Assembly: GCF_000423205.1 (NCBI RefSeq)
Contig: NZ_AUHN01000006.1
Coordinates: 310,001 to 374,000 of the forward strand
Length of the DNA stretch: 64,000 nt
Source: Jonesia quinghaiensis DSM 15701
GTDB lineage: Bacteria; Actinomycetota; Actinomycetes; Actinomycetales; Cellulomonadaceae
Reading direction: 5' to 3'
Position numbers and translations under genes: made by a program. The notes beneath the pieces are model-generated. The model saw only the letters and a list, made by a program, of their open reading frames with translations, was not told the DNA's origin and ran no database searches. Below, piece after piece: positions 9,190-17,980 of this stretch; position 1 is the first letter of the stretch, and the number at the start of each line of letters is the position of its first letter.

Positions 9190-10280
9190 GCTTCACCAGC
9201 TTTCGTTCGGTAGAGCACAAACGCGAAAAGAGGTGCCCCAACAGCTGCAGTGATCACCCCAACAGGAATTTCACGAGGGTCAAAAATCGTGCGAGCCAAG
9301 GTATCGCACCACATGAGAAACACCGCACCACATGCAGCACTAAGCGGCAGAAGCAAACGGTGACCCGTGCCAACAAGAAGACGAACCGCGTGCGGAATGA
9401 TGATCCCCACGAAACCAATCGCCCCACTCACCGACACCAAGGAACCGGTCAACACCGCCACAGCAATGAGTAACCCCCACCGCCAAGCCTCAACACGAAT
9501 ACCCAAACTATGTGCCGATGCCTCACCGAACGTAAACGCATCAAGAATATTTCCACTAACCATCAGCGGAACACCAATGACCACCAATGCGCCACCAGCA
9601 ATGGCAACAGTGCTCCACGACGCCCCACCAAGGGACCCCATCAACCACGCCAGCACTTGCCGGTAAGAATCGCCTGAAGCTGACCAAAAAATAATGAACG
9701 ACACCCCCGCCGAACAGACCTGACTAATAGCAAGGCCCGCAAGAATAGTCCGAACCGGGGTGACAGCCCCCATTGAGCGGGCAAGAGTCAAGGACCCAAC
9801 GAGTGCCAACAAGGCACCACTAAACGCGGCAATGGGTAAAGCAACGCCAACAGCAAACAACAACACGATCACTGCGCCAAGAGACGCCCCAGAGGACAAC
9901 CCTAAAAGGTAAGGATCAGCAAGAGGGTTCCGGGTCAGCGACTGCATGATCACTCCACACAACGCCAACCCGGCCCCCACAGCGCCAGCGGTGAGAACCC
10001 GTGGAAGTCGCAACTCCCACACCATCGCGTCGCGCAACGCGGAGATCTCAACACCGCCAGCAAACCCGCCCAAACCTAGGTGATGCAGGATCGAAGCCCA
10101 CACCTCACCAGCAGATAACTGGGCGGGTCCAATCATGACCGTGAACACCACAGTGACAACCAGCGCACACAATACGCCACTGGTGACAAGCACCCTGCGC
10201 CACGCGAACCCACCACGCACTAAATGATCCACGGGGGGAACATAGTGTGCAGAACTGTCAACCTGCTTCACGGCAGTCAT
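9186..10280 (-). CDS. FecCD-family ABC permease, proposed F420-0 importer
   Basis: This 364-residue type II importer permease has about ten predicted membrane segments. FecCD hallmarks are visible: LRLPRVLTA, GVIMQSLTRNPLADP and SGAIGFVGIIIPH. A ~30-residue cytosolic N-terminal tail precedes the first helix. It lies 4 bp downstream of the binding-protein gene and overlaps the ATPase gene, so the cassette is one transcription unit. The fold is clear; the ligand is inferred from the neighbouring cofE. Confidence 0.85.
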   Translation of the reverse strand: MTAVKQVDSSAHYVPPVDHLVRGGFAWRRVLVTSGVLCALVVTVVFTVMIGPAQLSAGEVWASILHHLGLGGFAGGVEISALRDAMVWELRLPRVLTAGAVGAGLALCGVIMQSLTRNPLADPYLLGLSSGASLGAVIVLLFAVGVALPIAAFSGALLALVGSLTLARSMGAVTPVRTILAGLAISQVCSAGVSFIIFWSASGDSYRQVLAWLMGSLGGASWSTVAIAGGALVVIGVPLMVSGNILDAFTFGEASAHSLGIRVEAWRWGLLIAVAVLTGSLVSVSGAIGFVGIIIPHAVRLLVGTGHRLLLPLSAACGAVFLMWCDTLARTIFDPREIPVGVITAAVGAPLFAFVLYRTKAGEA

Positions 10281-10284
10281 GAAA

Positions 10285-11346
10285 CTACGACAACTCGAGT
10301 GAACTCAATTGGCGGGAAAGATCTGCCGCCGCTGACACCGTACGAACCCCGGCTTCCGTTGGTGGAAAGTCGATGACCAAATACTGCTTATTCTTCACAG
10401 CCGGCAACTGTGCAGCAGCCGGCTGTGATTCAAGCATCTCGATCTTGCTGTCAGCAGTTGACCAACTCGCATCAACAAGAATGATGACATCAGGGTTCGA
10501 CTCAACAATGGCTTCCCATGACATCGAACCCCACGTGTCATCAATATCTTGCCCTACGTTACTCACTCCCACGGTGTCCATGATGAGCTGGGCCGAGCCA
10601 ATACCCCCACCAACAAACGGAACATCAGACCCCGAAGAAAACCACAACGCCTCAAGACCGCGATCGTCAGCAGTCACCGCTTCCAACTGCGCCCGCTGAT
10701 CCGCAACAACCTGCGCCGCCTGCTCAGAAGCATCGAAAATCTCACCAACAGTGGTGATCTCATCAAACAACGCCTCCCACGTCAGCGGGTCAGGCTGATA
10801 CCCCGGTGCTTTACACGCAGAGGGGGCAACGATCGTGTGCACCCCAAGATCCTCAAAGAAATCCCGGTCAGCGATCCCCTCAGCAGTCAACATAGATTCC
10901 CACCCGACATAAACAACCTCAGGCTCCACCTCGAGCACAGCCTCAGCGGACGGTAACTGCTCTGCCAACGGTGACGCAATCGCCTCATTACCCTGCGCCT
11001 GCTCCTGCAACCAATCAGGAATCGGACCATCGAGGTACGTCGTCGCCACAATGGAGTCACCTAACCCCAACGCAAGAAGAAGTTCCGTGGTTGACGACTT
11101 CGCGGTCATAACCCGGCGCGGAGCCTGCTCAAACGTCACCTCATACCCACAGTTATCGATCGTCAGCGGGTAGGCAGTTCCAGTGGACGTAGTCGACGGC
11201 GACGATTGGGCGGCAGGAGAAGATGTTGACTCAGCGCTGCAAGCACTAAGGAAAACGACAGTAGACAAGGTGACAACAACGGGAATAGCCACGCGGCGCA
11301 GACCCATAGAAGGGGCTGTGCGCTCGCGGAAAAGTGAAGGCATCAT
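10285..11346 (-). CDS. ABC substrate-binding lipoprotein, proposed F420-0 binding protein
   Basis: This is a 353-residue class III (BtuF/FepB-like) binding protein. An N-terminal hydrophobic helix ends in lipobox LSAC. The mature protein opens YPLTIDNCGYEVTF and includes KSSTTELLLALGLGDSIV, APSACKAPGY and SSGSDVPFVGGGIGSAQ. These segments resemble the actinobacterial proteins annotated as putative F420-0 binding proteins more than siderophore binders. The start may be the first or second of two adjacent ATGs. It heads the operon, and a structured stretch at 11377-11436 lies in its likely 5' leader. Confidence 0.8.
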   Translation of the reverse strand: MMPSLFRERTAPSMGLRRVAIPVVVTLSTVVFLSACSAESTSSPAAQSSPSTTSTGTAYPLTIDNCGYEVTFEQAPRRVMTAKSSTTELLLALGLGDSIVATTYLDGPIPDWLQEQAQGNEAIASPLAEQLPSAEAVLEVEPEVVYVGWESMLTAEGIADRDFFEDLGVHTIVAPSACKAPGYQPDPLTWEALFDEITTVGEIFDASEQAAQVVADQRAQLEAVTADDRGLEALWFSSGSDVPFVGGGIGSAQLIMDTVGVSNVGQDIDDTWGSMSWEAIVESNPDVIILVDASWSTADSKIEMLESQPAAAQLPAVKNKQYLVIDFPPTEAGVRTVSAAADLSRQLSSLELS

Positions 11347-11376
11347 CAGAGGTGATTCTTTCAGCCAAGAGTGGGC

Positions 11377-11436
11377 GGGAGGATGTGCTGCGAATGCCGG
11401 AGCAGATCAGCAGCGCAAATCGGCGCTGCACCTCCC
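11377..11436 (-). other. Structured leader element upstream of the F420-0 transporter genes
   Basis: On the transcript (minus strand) GGGAGG (11436-11431) can pair with CCTCCC (11382-11377), closing a ~60-nt element. Inside it is a perfect 7-bp hairpin (arms 11423-11429 and 11410-11416, 6-nt loop) and a weaker 4-bp stem (11401-11404 with 11386-11389), giving a three-way-junction layout. No U-tract follows. It may be a proC terminator, an mRNA leader structure or a regulatory RNA. I do not recognise a known riboswitch class. Confidence 0.4.
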
Positions 11437-11483
11437 AACCAATCGAGGCTGAGGGACCTTGTCGTTCTATGATGCCAGATGCA

Positions 11484-12296
11484 TCAGCCCTGTTGGTTGA
11501 GGTTTTTATCACGTGAGACGGTGGCAGCAACCGCGTCGGTAACTGTTGAAAGAAAACCGTGGCGTTCAAGTTCCAGCAAACCTGCAACAGTGGTGCCGCC
11601 AGGGGAGCAGACCGCGTCGATGAGCGCCCAAGGGTGTTCTTGTGTTTCTTGGAGGAGCGTTGCTGAACCAAGCACTGCCTGGGTGGCAACTTTGGTGGCG
11701 ACTGCTTTGGGCATTCCCGCAGCAACTGCGCCGCGCGACAGGGCATCAATGTAGAGGAACGTGAATGCCGGGGAACTCCCTGCTATGGCGGTGAATGCCG
11801 GGAATTGCGCTTCCTCAAGGACAACAACGTCGCCTACTGCTTCGAATGCGGCAACGACGCTTGATTCGTCACTGTCCGTGGCATTCTCGTTGAGACAGAT
11901 GGCGGTCATTCCAGCGCGCACCGTGGAGTTGACGTTGGGCATTGCCCGGGCAATGCGGGTGTTTTGCCCCAACATTGCGCCTAGGTCATTTAAGGTCAAG
12001 CCAGCGGCAACTGAGACCACAAGGGGTGTGCTTTCTTGGAGTTCTTCGCTGATCTCAGCGGCAACTTCAGCAAATTGGTGTGGTTTAACGGCCAAAATGA
12101 GGATGTCTGATTCCAGTGCGACAAGCGCGTTGGAATCAAGAGCTCGAAGGGAGAGCTCAGCCGCGAACTCGTCACGCTTCGTCTTGTTTCTCGAGGACAC
12201 CACAATGTCCTGTGACTGAACCAGTCCACTGGCGATAAGCCCGCGGATAATGGCACCTGCCATGTTTCCGATGCCGATGAAACCAACTGTGCTCAT
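11484..12296 (-). CDS. proC: Pyrroline-5-carboxylate reductase
   Basis: This 270-residue enzyme carries out the last step of proline synthesis, NAD(P)H-dependent reduction of 1-pyrroline-5-carboxylate. The Rossmann motif GFIGIGNMAGAI is at the very N terminus. The family C-terminal region has the equivalent of the DxVxSPGGTT signature, here DAVCSPGGTTVAGL. The ATG at 12296 has AAGGGG 8 nt upstream; the 40-codon extension to 12416 is not protein-like. A small hairpin (11470-11486) covers its stop codon. It is probably monocistronic, with the F420-0 transporter genes 137 bp downstream on the same strand. Confidence 0.92.
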   Translation of the reverse strand: MSTVGFIGIGNMAGAIIRGLIASGLVQSQDIVVSSRNKTKRDEFAAELSLRALDSNALVALESDILILAVKPHQFAEVAAEISEELQESTPLVVSVAAGLTLNDLGAMLGQNTRIARAMPNVNSTVRAGMTAICLNENATDSDESSVVAAFEAVGDVVVLEEAQFPAFTAIAGSSPAFTFLYIDALSRGAVAAGMPKAVATKVATQAVLGSATLLQETQEHPWALIDAVCSPGGTTVAGLLELERHGFLSTVTDAVAATVSRDKNLNQQG

Positions 12297-12465
12297 AATG
12301 CTTGCCCCTTTTGGTATTGACGTATTTTCTCTACCGTACCGCCGATCAACAGGGCTTTCGACGCGAGGTGGCGCTCTTGCTTCACGATGCGCAACACACG
12401 TCCACCAGTTGGGCACGAGATGTTTGCACTAGACGCAGTCTGGGTTTCTCGGTCATCATAGGGGC

Positions 12466-12567
12466 ATGACATTGAGCACCGTGAGTAACCATGACCAGCG
12501 TTCCACGCTGTCTGTCATGGGCCGTGTGTGCCTTTCCTGTTGTTGTCAGCCCGTAACTTTCCGCTGA
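12466..12567 (+). CDS. Putative Cys-rich leader peptide
   Basis: This is a 33-codon ORF whose C-terminal part reads MGRVCLSCCCQPVTFR. AGGGG stands one base before the ATG, and internal GTG/ATG starts are possible. Three consecutive TGT Cys codons (12538-12546) lie exactly in the left arm of a hairpin (12537-12550 with 12563-12578) whose right arm contains the stop codon. A terminator-like hairpin starts 13 nt after the stop. This arrangement is typical of amino-acid attenuation leaders, here for cysteine. The regulated gene is unclear. I cannot exclude a chance ORF. Confidence 0.45.
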   Translation: MTLSTVSNHDQRSTLSVMGRVCLSCCCQPVTFR

Positions 12568-12580
12568 CCACACAACAGAT

Positions 12581-12608
12581 GACGCCCCACAGGGGGCGTC
12601 TAGATTTT
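12581..12608 (+). terminator. Terminator-like hairpin after the Cys-rich ORF
   Basis: GACGCCCC (12581-12588) and GGGGCGTC (12593-12600) pair around ACAG, followed by TAGATTTT. This has the form of an intrinsic terminator on the plus strand. No other plus-strand gene precedes it, which supports a short transcript carrying the 33-codon ORF. Confidence 0.6.
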
Positions 12609-12619
12609 CCAGGATAAAA

Positions 12620-12892
12620 ATGTCATCTCTCGCCGTGGCACTTGCCACCCCTGTGCGCAGTGCTGTGCTCCCTTCCTCCTTGAACCTTGATGCTCCTCGC
12701 GTGATGCAACCGACTCCGGTTGCGCAGGAGCGAGTTGTTGACGTGGTGAAACCAGGACGTGCTGGTGCAGTCACCGTGGAGTACCTCGTGTTGCACGACA
12801 TCGAGCGCTTCAGCATGAGACGCGCCACAAGAACAGAAACACGCCAGACTGCCTCCCTGCGAGACGTGACGAATGGGGGCGTTGCAGTCTAG
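12620..12892 (+). CDS. Hypothetical 90-residue ORF between proC and ileS
   Basis: I do not recognise this ORF. AGGA stands 5 nt before the ATG, and it begins 20 nt after the terminator-like hairpin. The first ~65 codons use the G/C-ending codons usual in this genome; the last ~25 are Arg/Thr-rich and less convincing. No signal peptide, membrane helix or known motif is visible. It may be the gene controlled by the Cys leader, a decayed remnant, or not coding. It ends 12 nt before the ileS T-box leader begins. Confidence 0.3.
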   Translation: MSSLAVALATPVRSAVLPSSLNLDAPRVMQPTPVAQERVVDVVKPGRAGAVTVEYLVLHDIERFSMRRATRTETRQTASLRDVTNGGVAV

Positions 12893-12904
12893 GATGAAAC
12901 AGAT

Positions 12905-13201
12905 CGGCGTCGACCCGGCTATCACCGGCGAGCCTCCGGAAGAACAGGCCATGTCACGCGCAGTGATGAACCGTAAGGACTCACTCCCACCGGGACCCAC
13001 GCGCGAAGCACAGCCCTAGTAGACCCGGACGGGGAAGGCCCGTTACAGCTGAGAACGAGAGGTTGGTAGCTAGTGAACTCCCGCAACACGCGGAGCTCCT
13101 AATGCCAGCAAGCGGGGTGGTACCGCGGCCCCATGCCCCTGCGCATGGTGTTCGTCCTCGCAGTCACAGGTTTTATTGGTCCACCCTGGAGTGCTCACGC
13201 C
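12905..13201 (+). promoter_or_regulatory. Isoleucine T-box leader of ileS, translational type
   Basis: Conserved T-box parts are visible in order. A very short stem I carries an ATC (Ile) specifier at 12921-12923. A stem II block has AGTAGACCCGGACGGG and CCCGTTACAGC near 13018-13051. The T-box core GGGGTGGTACCGCGG is at 13114-13128. Its TGGT (13118-13121) can pair with the acceptor end ACCA of uncharged tRNA-Ile. GGGTGG(T)ACC (13115-13124) can alternatively pair with GGTCCACCC (13178-13186), directly before the GGAG (13188-13191) that serves the ATG at 13202. No terminator follows, so control of translation is likely, as described for actinobacterial ileS leaders. Confidence 0.88.
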
Positions 13202-16200
13202 ATGAGTAACAGCTCACGCTATCCGCTGCACCGCGACGCAGACTCTGTTGTCGCATCTCCTCATCTCCCAACAGTTGAAGAGGAGGTGCTGGCGTATTGG
13301 GAGTCCGACAACACTTTCGCGGCGTCCATTGCGCAACGTGACGCAGGGGACAAGGGTTCCAATGAGTTCGTTTTCTACGATGGCCCCCCGTTTGCCAATG
13401 GCTTGCCACACTATGGCCACCTCCTGACTGGGTACGCCAAAGACGTTGTACCCCGGTATCAAACGATGCGTGGCCGCCGCGTTGAACGTCGGTTCGGCTG
13501 GGACACTCATGGGTTACCAGCTGAACTCGAAGCCGAACGCGTTCTTGGCATCACGGATAAATCCCAAATTGATGAGATGGGTATCGCTGCATTTAACGAT
13601 GCCTGCCGCACCTCGGTGTTGAAGTACACCAAAGAATGGGAAGAGTACGTCACTCGGCAAGCACGTTGGGTGGACTTCGAAAACGACTACAAAACCCTCG
13701 ACAGCACCTTTATGGAATCTGTCATCTGGGCATTCAAACAACTTTATGACAAAGGCCTTGCCTACGAGGGGCACCGGGTCCTGCCATACTGCTGGCGTGA
13801 TGAAACACCGTTGTCCAACCACGAACTGCGCATGGACGACGATGTCTACCAGTCCCGTCAAGATCCAGCACTCACTGTCTTGCTGCCACTGCGTGACGCC
13901 CCCCAGGCGCTGCGTGACGCATCGTTGGTGATCTGGACAACCACCCCATGGACCTTGCCTTCGAACCTTGCCGTTGCTGTTGGCCCTGACATTCCTTATG
14001 TTGCTGTGCGCCCGACACAGGGTGACATGGCAGGTCGCACGCTGATTCTGGCAGCCTCCCGGGTGAGTTCCTATTCTCGTGAACTTGGTGAAGAGCCTGA
14101 AGTTGTTGCCCAGCTCACCGGAGCAGACCTCGTTGGACTGTTCTATCAACCACCGTTTGCATACTTCGCAGATCGGGACAACGCCCACCAGGTACTAGCC
14201 GCTGACTTTGTCACCACGGATGACGGAACAGGGTTAGTCCACCTTGCCCCAGCATTCGGTGAAGACGACGCCGCAGTCTGCGCGGAAGCGGGCATCGACA
14301 CGATCGTCCCAGTGGACTCTAAAGGACGTTTCACCCATGATGTTCCCGACTATGTTGGGCAACAGGTTTTTGATGCCAACCCGGTCATCATCAAAGACCT
14401 CAAAGAGCGTGGCATCGTTGTGCGCCACGAAACCTACCAACACTCCTATCCACACTGCTGGCGTTGCCGGAACCCTTTGATCTACAAGGCTGTGTCTTCG
14501 TGGTTTGTGCGGGTCACGCAATTCCGTGACCGCATGGTCGAACTCAACGACGACGTCACCTGGGTCCCTGACCACATCAAGCATGGTCAGTTTGGAAAGT
14601 GGCTCTCCAACGCTCGTGACTGGTCCATCTCACGTAACCGCTACTGGGGCACCCCCATTCCTGTATGGGTGTCAGACAGTGCAGAATACCCGCGCATGGA
14701 CGTTTATGGTTCACTAGCTGATCTTGAGCGTGACTTTGGGCGGTTGCCGCTCAACGAGCAGGGAGAGCCGGACCTGCACCGCCCATACATTGATGACCTC
14801 ACGCGGCCAAACCCCGATGACCCAACTGGGCAATCGACGATGCGCCGTATTCCTGATGTCCTTGACGTGTGGTTTGACTCCGGGTCCATGCCATTCGCGC
14901 AAGTGCACTATCCCTTTGAGAATGCCGAGTGGTTCGACAACCACTACCCAGGTGATTTCATCGTGGAGTACATCGGGCAAACTCGTGGTTGGTTCTACAC
15001 CCTCCATGTCCTTGCCACCGCACTGTTTGACCGCCCCGCTTTCAGAACTGCTGTATCCCACGGGATCGTGCTGGGCTCTGACGGGCGCAAAATGAGCAAG
15101 TCGTTGCGCAACTACCCTGACGTGTCAGAAGTCCTCGGTCGAGATGGCGCAGACGCTATGCGCTGGTTCCTCATGTCGAGCCCCATTTTGCGTGGCGGAA
15201 ACCTCGTGGTGACAGAAGAGGGAATTCGAGATTCTGTCCGTCAGGTACTGCTCCCTGTGTGGTCCACGTACTACTTCTTTACGATGTACGTCTCAGCGGT
15301 GGGGAAGGGCCAGGGATACCTTGCCCGCATGATTACCCCCGACGACTACGCAGATCTCCCGGACATGGACCGGTACATCTTGGCTCGGACGCGAACTCTT
15401 GTCGCTGACCTCACCGGGCAGATGGATGGATTTGACATTGCCGGTGCGTGTGAATCAGTGCGTGATTACCTCGATGAACTCACTAACTGGTATGTGCGCA
15501 CCCAGCGTGACCGCTTCTGGGGCGAAGACCACAACGCATTCAACACTCTCTACACCGTGTTGGAAACTCTGACGCGCCTCATCGCGCCACTAGCACCGCT
15601 AGTCTCCGAGGAAATTTGGCGTGGACTTACTGGTGGACGGTCCGTGCACCTAGAAGACTGGCCAACCCTGGCTGGAGCGTACGGTGAGATTCTCGTTGCC
15701 GATGACACTCTCGTGGGTGCCATGGACGAGATCCGTGAAACAGTGTCCCTGGCGTTGTCCTTGCGTAAAGCACACCGCCTCCGGGTGCGCCAACCACTGT
15801 CATCACTAACTATCGTCACTGACAACCCTGCCGCGATTTCGCCATACAGCACTGTGCTTGCTGGGGAACTCAACGTCCGTAATGTCAACATTGAACTTCT
15901 CGACGACTCTGCAGCGACCACCTATGGGATCTCAGAGAACCTTGCGGTCAATGCTCGTGCTGCAGGCCCGCGCCTCGGACGTGGTGTTCAAGCTGTCATC
16001 AAGGGCGCCAAAACTGGAGCATGGTCGAAAACAGCGGCCGGGGCAGTTGTGGTCACCACCGATGGCGGCGACGTGGAGCTCTTACCTGCTGAATACGAAC
16101 TCACGACAGTCGTCGATAACACCTCGGGTCAGCACACTGCAGCAGCCGTTTTGAGTGGCGGAGGGTTTGTTGTTCTCGACATCGAACTCACCGAAGAACT

Positions 16201-16420
16201 CATCGCGGAGGGTTACGCACGTGACTTAATCCGTGACATCCAAGAGGCACGCAAAAACGCAGGACTCAACGTGTCAGACCGTATTCACCTGACAATCACT
16301 GTGCCAGAAGAAAACCTTGCTGCTTTGACAACGCACCGTGACCTGATCGCACGCGAAACGCTCGCAATCGACATGGTTACCGAGCCCGGGGAACGCACCG
16401 TGTCTGTGCAGCGAGCCTAA
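13202..16420 (+). CDS. ileS: Isoleucyl-tRNA synthetase
   Basis: This 1072-residue class I synthetase charges tRNA-Ile. The HIGH signature is HYGH at about residue 70, the KMSKS loop is [11 protein letters not shown] near residue 630, and the CP1 editing domain lies between. The sequence is of the eukaryote-like IleS type found in mycobacteria and many actinobacteria, which is generally associated with low mupirocin sensitivity (family knowledge, not shown here). The ATG at 13202 is chosen from homology of the N terminus and the GGAG 10 nt upstream; a 23-codon upstream extension overlaps the T-box and is rejected. Confidence 0.95.
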   Translation: MSNSSRYPLHRDADSVVASPHLPTVEEEVLAYWESDNTFAASIAQRDAGDKGSNEFVFYDGPPFANGLPHYGHLLTGYAKDVVPRYQTMRGRRVERRFGWDTHGLPAELEAERVLGITDKSQIDEMGIAAFNDACRTSVLKYTKEWEEYVTRQARWVDFENDYKTLDSTFMESVIWAFKQLYDKGLAYEGHRVLPYCWRDETPLSNHELRMDDDVYQSRQDPALTVLLPLRDAPQALRDASLVIWTTTPWTLPSNLAVAVGPDIPYVAVRPTQGDMAGRTLILAASRVSSYSRELGEEPEVVAQLTGADLVGLFYQPPFAYFADRDNAHQVLAADFVTTDDGTGLVHLAPAFGEDDAAVCAEAGIDTIVPVDSKGRFTHDVPDYVGQQVFDANPVIIKDLKERGIVVRHETYQHSYPHCWRCRNPLIYKAVSSWFVRVTQFRDRMVELNDDVTWVPDHIKHGQFGKWLSNARDWSISRNRYWGTPIPVWVSDSAEYPRMDVYGSLADLERDFGRLPLNEQGEPDLHRPYIDDLTRPNPDDPTGQSTMRRIPDVLDVWFDSGSMPFAQVHYPFENAEWFDNHYPGDFIVEYIGQTRGWFYTLHVLATALFDRPAFRTAVSHGIVLGSDGRKMSKSLRNYPDVSEVLGRDGADAMRWFLMSSPILRGGNLVVTEEGIRDSVRQVLLPVWSTYYFFTMYVSAVGKGQGYLARMITPDDYADLPDMDRYILARTRTLVADLTGQMDGFDIAGACESVRDYLDELTNWYVRTQRDRFWGEDHNAFNTLYTVLETLTRLIAPLAPLVSEEIWRGLTGGRSVHLEDWPTLAGAYGEILVADDTLVGAMDEIRETVSLALSLRKAHRLRVRQPLSSLTIVTDNPAAISPYSTVLAGELNVRNVNIELLDDSAATTYGISENLAVNARAAGPRLGRGVQAVIKGAKTGAWSKTAAGAVVVTTDGGDVELLPAEYELTTVVDNTSGQHTAAAVLSGGGFVVLDIELTEELIAEGYARDLIRDIQEARKNAGLNVSDRIHLTITVPEENLAALTTHRDLIARETLAIDMVTEPGERTVSVQRA

Positions 16421-16464
16421 ACCCAACCAAGCCGTTTGTGCCCGTGATAAGAAGGAGCACCCCC

Positions 16465-17847
16465 GTGCAGAGAAAGCCCCTGCCTACAGAACCAACTGAC
16501 CAAGAACTCGCAGAACTCCGCGAGATCTACGGGCAGATCATGACCCGCAACCCGGAACATGATTTTGAGCCAACTCTTGACCGGGTACGTCACGTACTCG
16601 ACCTTCTCGGAAACCCCCAAAATGCCTATCGGACGATTCACATCACGGGCACAAACGGAAAGACTTCAACGGCGCGCATGGTCGAAGCGCTTATTGACGA
16701 GCACGGATTGCGAACTGGCCGGTTCACCTCTCCGCACCTCACCTCGGTCACTGAGCGCATCACCATTGACAGCGAACCAATCTCTCCACGTGCTTTTGTG
16801 GAGGTTTACCACGATGTTGCGCCGTACATTGAGATGGCTGATGCCTCCTCACAAAGCGCAGGTGGGCCACGCCTGAGTTTCTTCGAGGTATTGACTGTCA
16901 TGGCGTATGCGGCTTTCGCTGACGCGCCGGTCGATGTTGCCGTCATTGAAGTTGGGCTTGGCGGAACCTGGGACGCAACCAACGTCATCGATCCTGAAGT
17001 ATCGATTATCACCCCGATTTCTCTAGACCACACCCAATGGTTGGGCGACACATTGCATGACATCGCCACGGAGAAGGCTGGCATTATCAAACCACACCGA
17101 CGGGTAGTAGTCGCTCAACAAGAAGAATCAGTTCACCAAGTCATTGTGGAAGCTGCGCAAGCAGTCTCCGCTCACCTCATCGGTGAACCAGCTGACATGG
17201 ACGTGACCGGGCGTGCACCAGCAGTGGGTGGGCAGATGCTAACCCTGACAACACCTGCTGCAACGTACACGGATATTTTCCTCCCACTATTTGGGCGCCA
17301 TCAAGCACACAACGCGTTGCTGGCACTTGTCGCAGCCGAAGGTGTTATGGCTTCAGGGGCTGCATTGCGTGGTGAAATTGTTGAAGCAGCCTTCGGGAAG
17401 GTGACGTCCCCCGGGCGTCTGGAACTGGTGCGGTCAAGCCCGGCTTTCCTTGTTGACGCCGCGCACAACCCAGGAGGTATCGATGCGCTCATCGAAGCGC
17501 TCGATGAATCGTTCCAGTTCCACCGTTTGATCGGTGTGGTCGGTATTTTTCAAGACAAAGACGCAGAAACTATTCTGTCGCTGCTTGAACCTGTGCTAGC
17601 CGAAATCGTTATCACACAGTCCGATTCTGACCGGTCACGTGACACACAAGAACTCGCAGAACTCGCCGAAGAGATTTTCGGCGAAGAACGTGTGCACCAA
17701 GCCCCAGCGCTTGATGAAGCTCTTGATATTGCTGCCACTCAAGCGGAACTCTATGACGACATCGGAACAGGCACAGGAACTGGGGTGATTGTTACCGGTT
17801 CGGTGATCCTTGCCGCCCAGGCCAGAACACTGCTCGGTAAGCGGTAA
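16465..17847 (+). CDS. folC: Folylpolyglutamate synthase / dihydrofolate synthase
   Basis: This 460-residue Mur-ligase-family enzyme adds glutamates to folates. The ATP loop is HITGTNGKTSTARM, followed by GRFTSPHL and the later SPGRLELV and DAAHNPGG motifs. The GTG at 16465 has AGAAGGAG 7 nt upstream; an in-frame GTG at 16438 has none. It lies 44 bp after ileS and is probably co-transcribed. In many actinobacteria folC is directly followed by a DUF4233 gene and ndk; here the dha operon stands between them. Confidence 0.93.
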   Translation: MQRKPLPTEPTDQELAELREIYGQIMTRNPEHDFEPTLDRVRHVLDLLGNPQNAYRTIHITGTNGKTSTARMVEALIDEHGLRTGRFTSPHLTSVTERITIDSEPISPRAFVEVYHDVAPYIEMADASSQSAGGPRLSFFEVLTVMAYAAFADAPVDVAVIEVGLGGTWDATNVIDPEVSIITPISLDHTQWLGDTLHDIATEKAGIIKPHRRVVVAQQEESVHQVIVEAAQAVSAHLIGEPADMDVTGRAPAVGGQMLTLTTPAATYTDIFLPLFGRHQAHNALLALVAAEGVMASGAALRGEIVEAAFGKVTSPGRLELVRSSPAFLVDAAHNPGGIDALIEALDESFQFHRLIGVVGIFQDKDAETILSLLEPVLAEIVITQSDSDRSRDTQELAELAEEIFGEERVHQAPALDEALDIAATQAELYDDIGTGTGTGVIVTGSVILAAQARTLLGKR

Positions 17848-17980
17848 ACGCCATGCGGTGTGGAACATCGCAACACCAGACACGCCGTGACCGACAAGCG
17901 TGAACAGGGTCGACAGTGATTGAATGACACAGTGGTCTTCATTCCCCACAGCCGACGTTGTCTGTCTTGGAAGGTGCACA

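Noticed and set aside
12382-12828. 148-codon minus-strand ORF upstream of proC
   Set aside because: No recognisable domain, no ribosome site, and it covers the terminator hairpin and the leader ORF; judged non-coding.
13514-14188. 224-codon minus-strand ORF inside ileS
   Set aside because: Antisense shadow of the ileS editing domain; no ribosome site and no family resemblance, while the plus strand is clearly IleS.
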